Shown here: piece after piece, positions 57,050 to 64,000 of the stretch
Layout: each line of letters starts with the position of its first letter
Numbering within the stretch: position 1 is the stretch's first letter
Source: Dasypus novemcinctus
Lineage: Eukaryota; Chordata; Mammalia; Cingulata; Dasypodidae
DNA length: 64,000 nucleotides
Direction of reading: 5' to 3'
Assembly (NCBI RefSeq): GCF_030445035.2
Contig: NC_080685.1
Span: 111,402,432-111,466,431, forward strand
The notes under the pieces: model-generated
The model's database searches: none
Told to the model about the DNA's origin: nothing
The model's input: only the letters and a program-made list of their open reading frames with translations
Position numbers and translations under genes: made by a program

Positions 57050-57260
57050 TAAGCATACCAGCTCCGGAATCAGAAAGAACAGGCTCCTGATTCCTGCTCT
57101 ACCCAGATGTCCTAATCCTTTTACCTGCTAAGTATTAGCAGTTTGGGTCTTTAACAGTCTGAGGCTGTTTCATCATTTGTAAAGTAGTTCCTACCTAGGA
57201 TTGTTGCAAAAATTAAATAATGCAAATAAACCACTAGGCCCAGCACCTAGTATTTAGTGT
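57050..57260 (+). repeat. MIR relic
   Basis: 'ctgaggctgtttcatcattt', 'gtagttcctacctaggattg' and 'aggcccagcacctagtattt' follow the order of the MIR consensus in sense orientation. Sequence 56580-57050 and 57260-57600 is unassigned. Confidence 0.65.
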
Positions 57261-57604
57261 GGATCTCACAAATGTTCTTGTTAGAGACCATGAAGAAACA
57301 AAGCACACACCTTGCACAACGCAGCTCAAGTGAATTTCCATGATAAAGGTATTTCTCTCCTTCAAGAAAGCCCAGATGGTCCTTGTAAGGTGCACTGCTG
57401 ATCAGCAGCCTCTGAATCACCCAGGAGCTTCTTGGAAATGGAGGATCCAGTCCCCACTGAACCAAAAAACACATTTTTTAAACAAGATCCCAGGTGATTA
57501 GTTTGCATGTTAAAAGTTGAAAAGCTCTGCTTTGGGCACATTTACTGTTCTGAATTGGTGATTTCTTTGACGCTGCACAACTCATCTCCCCTATATTTAG
57601 CCAA

Positions 57605-57642
57605 GGAGAGAAGGAAGGGAGGGAGGGAGGGAAGGAAGGAAA
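57605..57642 (+). repeat. GGAA/GGGA-rich microsatellite
   Basis: Purine-only tract of GAAGG, GGAG and GGAAGG units. Simple repeat that is open in several frames, hence spurious short ORFs. Confidence 0.85.
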
Positions 57643-57769
57643 AATATAGCATCGGCCTGGACGCCTTTTTACTCTGGGACCAGCAGGGATCGTGACCATC
57701 AGCAAACGTGAATAAGAGAGGAGCAGTTCATCGTCTTTGGTGTCATAAAAGAAATGTCTATTAAAATGC

Positions 57770-58230
57770 CCACTAGTATCATACCAACTTTAGAAAAAGA
57801 AACTATTTTAAAAGTCTAAATGTCCATCAATAGAGGACTGATTAAGTAAATTGTGATACATCCTTACATTGGAATACTGGGTGGCTATAAAGTGGTAATG
57901 ACGTTCTTTATATGCCAATATGGAGAGATCACCAAGGCTGATTGTTAAGTGGAAAAAGCAAGGGAAAAATGGTATGTATAATACACTAAGTTTTGTGTAA
58001 AAAAAAAAGAGGGAAATAATATTCTGGCATCTAGTTGCATGTTTATGCAGAAAGAAACTGGAAAAACACTCAAGAAATTAATAACAGTGATTATATATTG
58101 GGACTGGGCAGCTCAGCAAGGGGGCAACAGGTGCCGGGAACATTTTTCACTAAATACCTGTTTTGTAATTGTTCTATTTCCAACCATGGAAATGTGTTAT
58201 GTATTCAAAAAATTAAATTTAAAACATAAA
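57770..58230 (+). mobile_element. Old LINE-1 3' end fragment (sense)
   Basis: 'aatgtccatcaatagaggac' and 'ggaatactgggtggctataa' are typical ORF2-end/3' UTR sequence of ancient L1s. It is followed by an A-rich 3' UTR. Confidence 0.65.
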
Positions 58231-58350
58231 TTATGTTTCTTTCTTTGAATATAGTTTGCATTTATTGTAACTGAATTTTAGCACAGTAGATGCCAGTGAT
58301 GATAGGGAAAAGGGATGGAGAGTAAATAAAGTACTTAAAGAAACAGATGA

Positions 58351-58726
58351 GGTGGCGGACTTGGCCCAGTCGTTAGGACATCCACCTACCACATGGGAGG
58401 TCCGCGGTTCAAACCCTGGGCCTCCGTGTCCCGTGTGCAGCTGGCCCGTGCGCAGTGCTGATGCGCTCAAGGAGTGCCGCGCTGCGTAGGGGAGCCCCAT
58501 GCACAAGGAGTGCGCCCCGTAAGGAGAGCCGCCCAGCATGAAAGAAAGTGCAGCCTGCCCAGGAATGGTGCCACACACACCGAGAGCTGACACAACAAGA
58601 TGACGCAACAAAAAGAAACACAGATTCCTGTGCTACTGACAACAGAAGAGGACAAAGAAGACGCAGCAAATAGACACAGAACACAGGCAACGGGGGGATG
58701 GGGAGGGGAGAGAAATAAATCGTAAA
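58351..58726 (+). mobile_element. DAS-SINE (long form) with TA-repeat tail
   Basis: Sense copy with head 'cggacttggcccagtcgtta', B box 'ggttcaaaccctgggcc' and an 'aaataaatc' tail that runs into a TA microsatellite (58727-58744). A short deletion removes part of the body near 58485. No clear target duplication. Confidence 0.9.
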
Positions 58727-58869
58727 AAATATATATATATATAGGAGATTCCCATAAGACCTCTCTGATGAATTAAACAAATCAAGCCGTCTCAGCTAGA
58801 GTCTAGAAGAGAGGCTTACAGGAAATATGCGGAGAGAGGAAGCTTGTGAGCCAAGGCCCACACAGGCGA

Positions 58870-60129
58870 AATCCATAATCTTTTTTTGTTAGCTTATTTG
58901 AGGACTACATTAAATGCAATGCAATGCACCTGCTTTAAGTGTAGTTCTGTAAGTTTTGCACCTGTGGAACCACCATCATGCCCAAGTTATAGAACATATG
59001 AAACAGAAGTTTCCCTCGGATCCTTCCCCGTCCCTGCTGCGCCCGCCTCAGCTTTGGGCAGCCACCCATCTGCTTTCTATCACTGCAGATTCGATTTGTC
59101 TTTTCCACGGTTTCACATACAAGAAACCATTCTTTTACAGAATAGGGTGTATTCTTTTGTGTAAGACTTTTTTCACTCAGAATGCTATTTTTGAGATCCA
59201 TACCTGTTGGTACATGTATCAGTAATTCGTTCCTTTTTATTACTAGGTAGCAGTCCATGGTATGGACATATGGGAATTTCTTTATGCATTCCCTTGTGGG
59301 GAGATATTTAGGTTGTTTCCAGCTCTGGGTATTATGAATAAATCTGCTATGCACATTCATGCACAAATCTTGGTGTGAACATATATTTACTCTTCTCTTG
59401 AGTAAATACCTAGGTGTGGAATGGCTGAGTCATATGATAAGTGTATTTTTAACTTTCATAAAAAGTAAACTTTTCCAAAATGGCCCTAATATTTCACATG
59501 CCCACCAGGAGCATACGGGCGTTTCAGTGTTCTGTGCCCTCACCCGCAGTTAGGACGGTCAGCCCACTACAATCGCGGACTGCTGGTATTTCATTAGGGT
59601 TTAAATTTGCATTCTATGGAAACTAATGATGTAGATCATCTTTTCATGTGCTTACTAGACTTACAGCTTTTTAAATGAAGTGTTTTCGAATCTTTTGTCC
59701 GGTCATGAGGGGATTGCTTGTCTTGTCATTACTGAGTTATTTGTGTATTCTGTATACAAGCCTTCATTAATGTATGAATTGTGAACATTTTCTCCCAATC
59801 CACTATGTACCTTTTTTTTTTCTTAACAGTATGTTTTGAGAAGTATTTAATTTTGATACAGTTTATTTTATCAACTTTTCTTTTATGGTTTGTACTTTTT
59901 CACCCTAAGAAAACTTTACCTACCCCATGAAAGATCTTCTCTTATGTTTTCTTCTGATAATTTCATAGTTTTAAATTATATGCTAATCTATTTTGATTTA
60001 AATTTTTATATTATATGAGATAAAGATGGAGATTTATTTTTCCCATATAAATACTGCAGTATTCCAGCACCAGTTGTTGAAAAGATGGTCATTCCCACCA
60101 CTGGATCATCTTGGTCCCTTTGTCAAAAA
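58870..60129 (-). mobile_element. Old LINE-1 3' region (antisense)
   Basis: 'gtgtagttctgtaagttttg', 'ggttgtttccagctctgggt' and 'gtcaaaaaccagttga' are L1 3' UTR to ORF2 sequence read in reverse. The minus-strand frame 58935-59366 contains the ORF2 C-terminal signature 'MDCYLVIKRNELLIH'. It hosts the SINE array that follows. Confidence 0.75.
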
Positions 60130-60360
60130 CCAGTTGAGGGAGCGGGTGTAGCCCAGTTGTTTTGAGCTCCAGCTTTGTATGTGTGAGGTCCCGGGTTAAA
60201 CCAGTTGAGGGAGCGGGTGTAGCCCAGTTGTTTTGAGCTCCAGCTTTGTATGTGTGAGGTCCCGGGTTAAACCAGTTGAGGGAGCGGGTGTAGCTCAGTT
60301 GTTTTGAGCACCAGCTTTGTATGTGTGAGGTCCCGGGTTAAACCCCAGTATGTCCTGGAA
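60130..60360 (+). repeat. Three tandem 71-bp units, each with a tRNA-like SINE head
   Basis: Units begin at 60130, 60201 and 60272, each 'ccagttgagggagcgggtgt' through 'ggtcccgggttaaa'. Each holds an A-box-like 'gggtgtagcccagttgt' and a B-box-like 'cccgggttaaacc'. The first two units are identical. The third has a few changes and continues into a SINE end and A-rich tail. The shared 'ccagttga' comes from the host LINE-1, so this is a local tandem duplication of SINE plus flank. Confidence 0.9.
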
Positions 60361-60757
60361 AAAACAACAATTGATTACATGGAAAACTACAGAACATTGG
60401 TGAAAGAAATTATAGATGACTTAAATAAATGGTAGGACTTTCTGTGTTCATGGACTGGAAGACTAAATATTTTTAAATGTGACTTCTACCCAAAATGATC
60501 TACAGATTCCAATACAATTCCAGCTGCCTTTATTAGAGAAATGGAAAAGCCAATCATCAGATTCATATGGAAGGGGAAGAGGCCAAAACCCTTTTGAAAA
60601 AGAACAAAGTTGAAGGACTCTCACGTCCCAATTTAAAAATGCTGACAAATCTACAGTAATCAAAGCAGTGTGGTGTTGGCACAAGAACAAACATAGAGAC
60701 CAATGGAATCAAGTTCAGAAATAAACCTTTACATCCATGGCCAATTGACCTTTTTAA
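60361..60757 (+). mobile_element. LINE-1 ORF2 fragment (sense)
   Basis: 'gaaaactacagaacattggt', 'tccaatacaattccagctgc' and 'aaagcagtgtggtgttggca' are L1 ORF2 sequence in sense orientation, ending where the next LINE-1 begins. Confidence 0.75.
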
Positions 60758-63364
60758 TATATTTTATTAGAGAAGTTATGACTTACAAAACAATCATTAA
60801 CATGTGGAATTCCCATACAACAGCACTCCACCAACACACTACATTGTTGTGGAACATTTGTTACAGATTATGAGATAGTACATATTTGTCATGCCCCCTA
60901 TTAACACACTATATCTTCAGCCTTGATGCGGGAATATTACAGTATTGCTGTTAACTATAGTCCATAGGTTACATTAATTCTATTTTTCCCCTGCTTCTCC
61001 ACATTCTTACCACCTTGCAGCAGTGAGGTCTATTTTTGTTCTGGTGCATGGAAGGACATTCTTATATTTGTACTATTGTTTGTTGTTGTTGTTGTTGCGT
61101 CATCTTGCTGTGTCAGCTCTCCATGTGGTGCACTGCCACTCTGGAGCTGGCTGAGCTTTTTTCACATGGGGCGGCTTTCCTTGCAGGGCGCACTCCTTGC
61201 GAGTGGGGTACACCTATGCAGGGCACCCCTGCATGACAGGGCACTCCTTGCGCACGGCAGCACTGCGCGTGGGCCAGCTCCACACAGGTCAGGAGGCCCT
61301 GGGTATCGAACCCTGGACCCTCCATATGGTAGGCGGACGCTCTATCAGTTGAGCCATGTCTGCTTCCCGTGTACTTGTACTATTAACCACAGTTCTCATC
61401 CACCTCTGAGTTCACTATGTTACTCAGTCCTTAGATTTTTTTCTAGTTTTCTGTCACTTGACATTACCATCCCTAGACTACCCTTTTCAGCCATAATCCC
61501 ATTTATAAACCAGCTGCTACTCACTATATTGTGTTACCATCAAATGCTTATTGGCCATTTGCACTTACTCTATGGAGAAATGTCTATTTAAGTCTTTTGC
61601 CCATTTTTAAAATCGAATTGCTTACTCTTTTATTGTTGAGTTGTACGATCCCTTTATATAGCATGGAAATCAAGCGCTTATCAGAAATATTTGGTTTCCA
61701 AATATTTTCTCTCATTGAATGGGCTGCCTTTTCACCTTCGTAATGAAGTCCTTTGAATCACAAAAGTGTTTAAGTTTGAGGAGGTCCCATTTATCCATGT
61801 TTTCTTTCTTCATTCTTGCTTGGATATAAGGTTTAAGAATCTACCACCTACCACCAGTCTTAAAGATAATGCTTTCCTACATTTTGTTTTAGACATTTAT
61901 GATTGTTGTTTTTACATTTAGGTCCTGATCCATTTTGAGCTAATTTTTGTATAAGGTGTGAGATAAGGGTCTTCTTTCTTTCTTTTGAATATGGATACCC
62001 GGTTCTCCCAGCACGTTTGTTGAGTAGACTGTTCTGGCCCAGCTGGGTGGGCTTGACAGCCTTGTCAAAAGTCACTTGACTGTAGATGTCAAGGTCTGTT
62101 TCTAAACCATCAGTTTGGTTCCATTAGTCTATCTTTATGGCAGTGCCATGCTGTTTTTACCACTGTACCTAGGTAATATGATTTAAAGTCTGGAAGTTAG
62201 AGTCCCCCAACTTCTCTCCTACATTTTAAGATGTTTCTAGCTATTCAGAGCCCATTACCCTTCCAAATAAATTTGGTGATTTTGTTTTCCATTTCTTTAA
62301 AAAATGCTGGTGGTATTTTTCTTGGGATTGCATTGAATCTGTATATTCATTTGGGTAGAACTGACATTTAACAATATTTAGTCTTCCAATCTATGAGCAT
62401 GGAATGTTCTTCCATTTATTTAGGCCTTTTTAAAAATTTCTTTTAGCAATGCATCATAGTTTTCTGAATATAAGTGCTTTACATCCTAAATATTTGATTC
62501 TTTTAGTCACTATTGTAAATGGAATTTTTTCCCTGACTTCCTCCTCAGATTGCATGTTACTAGTGTAGAGAAACACCACTGATTTTTGCATATTAATCTT
62601 GTATCTTGCCACTCTGCTGAAATAATTTATTAGCTCTAGCAGGTTTGTTGTACATTTTTCGGGACATTGTAGGTATATGATCATATAGATTAGCTATTTT
62701 TCAATGAATGCTTTCAAATTCTTCTTTTGCTCATCCAATGTCTTCTTAATATTCTTAATCTCTGTAGCCATCTCATTGAATTTATTAAGAAGATTTGTTT
62801 GAACATCTGTGATTAGTGGTCTCAACTCCTTTATGTCATCTGGCAGTTGATCTTGTTCCTTTGACTGGGCCATAGCTTCTTCTTTCTTGGTGTGGACTGT
62901 AAGTTTTGTAGGCGTCTTGGCATCTGGCTTATTAGATGTATTTCTTCTGGGCACAGTTCCTCTCTGTAGTTGAGGGCTTTCTCCCTTGCTGTTTGTGAGT
63001 AGGAGCCAAGGATGTAGTTGGTGCTGTGAGCTGTGGAGGCTGACGGCTGCCTGCTTTGCCCCAGGAACTGATGGTGCTTCTCCCACCCTCCTCCCCTCCC
63101 AGGGGTAGGGACAGAGCCGCAGCGTGTGCAGCAATCCGAGATGGGCAGCTCAAGACTGTCTCGGTGCCCAGAAAGACTGATGAGGCTTCATGCCTTTTCC
63201 TCCCCACCTGGGTGGGCACAGAGCTGCAGGTGTGGACATCTAGAGCAATCCAGCAGTCCTCCTCAAACCCAGCCCTATGTCCCAACAGCCCGATGCTTCA
63301 ACACCAGCGGCGACCTCAAAAGCCTTTCTGCACACAGCGTCTGTCACAGGCCTAAGACCCTCGC
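60758..63364 (-). mobile_element. Second LINE-1 with internal deletion joining ORF2 to ORF1
   Basis: Minus-strand L1 with a 3' UTR (about 60758-61560), an ORF2 C-terminal part (about 61560-62685), then an abrupt junction near 62688 to the N-terminal coiled coil of ORF1 (62690-62940), and a 5' UTR piece up to about 63364. The frame 62694-63134 ends in ORF1-type heptad sequence ('LLNKFNEMATEIKNIKKTLD'). TTGACC occurs near both ends (about 60745 and 63376) as a possible target duplication. Confidence 0.75.
61078..61374 (-). mobile_element. DAS-SINE variant with (CAA)n-type end
   Basis: Antisense copy of the same subtype as 56294-56574, with a 'tgttgttgttgttgttgcg' edge and a tRNA-like head at the right ('ctatcagttgagccatgtct'). 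Target duplication TTGTACTATT at 61068-61077 and 61375-61384. It interrupts the 3' UTR of the second internally deleted LINE-1. Confidence 0.9.
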
Positions 63365-63439
63365 TGCTAGAGGATTTGACCCTCTAATTTTAGTGTACGA
63401 GCAGATATTTGCTGCACAAAATGAAATTTGAATTTAAAA

Positions 63440-64000
63440 AGTTTCTTTTATATTAATATTTATCATGAAACATAGCATAAATGAAATCCATTTCTCTTAT
63501 GCTAATTATTATGTTTAGTTAATTGTGAAATATAACCAAAAACAATAGTGTGTCAAATGTATACTTACAGTACATAGAACAAAATTAAAATGAACACTGT
63601 ATACTAAAAATAAATCAGCCCCAAATCCGTGGAATTGCATAACACAAACAGTAAACTGTAAGTTAAGCCATGAACTACAGTGAATAGTACAGTTTAAAAG
63701 TGTGCTTTCATCATTTGCTACAAACGCACCACACCAATGCACGGTGTTAATAATAGGCTGGACTACAGGAGCCCTGTATTTTATGCATGCTTGTTCTATA
63801 AACAAGCATGCTTATGTTTTATTAGAGAAGTTCTCTAATAAAATAAATGTCCAGCCCCGTCATAAAATCAACACAACGATGTTACATAGTTTAAAAGTTA
63901 AAAATTCAACTAATAAAAAATACCTTCAATGTCCTACAGTCTTCAACAACCACCATAGCCCCTTTACCACGTTCGTTCTTCTAAGGGAATAGTGTCACTT
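63440..64000. other. AT-rich intergenic end of window with two hairpins
   Basis: No gene is visible. Two inverted repeats lie close together: 63785-63795 with 63801-63811 (11-bp arms, 5-base loop) and 63817-63829 with 63831-63843 (13-bp arms, 1-base loop). Sequence around 63700-63760 resembles old retroelement 3' UTR sequence. The neighbouring gene expected downstream of FBXO28 in other mammals (DEGS1, from memory) is not seen. Confidence 0.6.

Noticed and set aside
60130-60360. CRISPR-like direct repeats
   Set aside because: The three 71-bp units have no spacers, are derived from a SINE plus LINE flank, and the genome is eukaryotic.
61036-61591. 171-codon plus-strand frame
   Set aside because: Starts in a (GTT)n stretch and crosses a SINE and LINE-1 antisense sequence. 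No coherent domain.

Overview
This is a window of mammalian nuclear DNA. It is dominated by interspersed repeats and holds one recognisable protein-coding gene. Fifteen copies of a tRNA-derived SINE with the head 'cggacttggcccagtggtta' and a shorter tRNA-derived SINE relative match the DAS-SINEs described from the nine-banded armadillo, so the source is very probably an armadillo (Dasypus) or a close xenarthran. This rests on repeat recognition from memory, not on a database search.

The gene is FBXO28 on the + strand. All five coding exons are present: 3221-3487, 16244-16353, 17381-17519, 37394-37589 and 39689-40083. They join in frame with GT/AG splice sites into a 368-codon reading frame plus TAA. 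A CpG-rich promoter with ETS-like motifs and a YY1-type motif over the start codon lies at about 3100-3870. A long, SINE-poor 3' untranslated region runs from 40084 to perhaps 44460. The product is the F-box substrate receptor of an SCF-type ubiquitin ligase, with a C-terminal coiled coil and basic nuclear-localisation clusters.

The introns, the 5' flank and about 19.5 kb of 3' flank are repeats. They include LINE-1 pieces of several ages, two internally deleted LINE-1 copies (26043-30214 and about 60758-63364), DAS-SINEs with target-site duplications, MIR/L2 relics, MaLR/ERVL-like LTRs (a paired element at 33194-35724 and further LTRs at 1-375, 20850-21454 and 36648-37134), a solo LTR-like block (11798-12290), a degraded retroviral env/LTR relic (about 23400-24900) and a complete two-LTR element on the minus strand (46296-54491).

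The two-LTR element is the most structured object in the window. It has 0.7-kb LTRs, a 4-bp target duplication, a tRNA-Pro-like primer site and a polypurine tract, but no recognisable gag, pol or env. It sits inside an older retrotransposed element that has its own 13-bp target duplication, and SINEs have since inserted into it. No CRISPR array, operon, functional RNA gene or plainly new protein system was found. The items most worth a second look are this non-autonomous LTR element, the repeated promoter-like units of one LINE-1, and a 71-bp SINE triplication apparently made at a 5-base microhomology.
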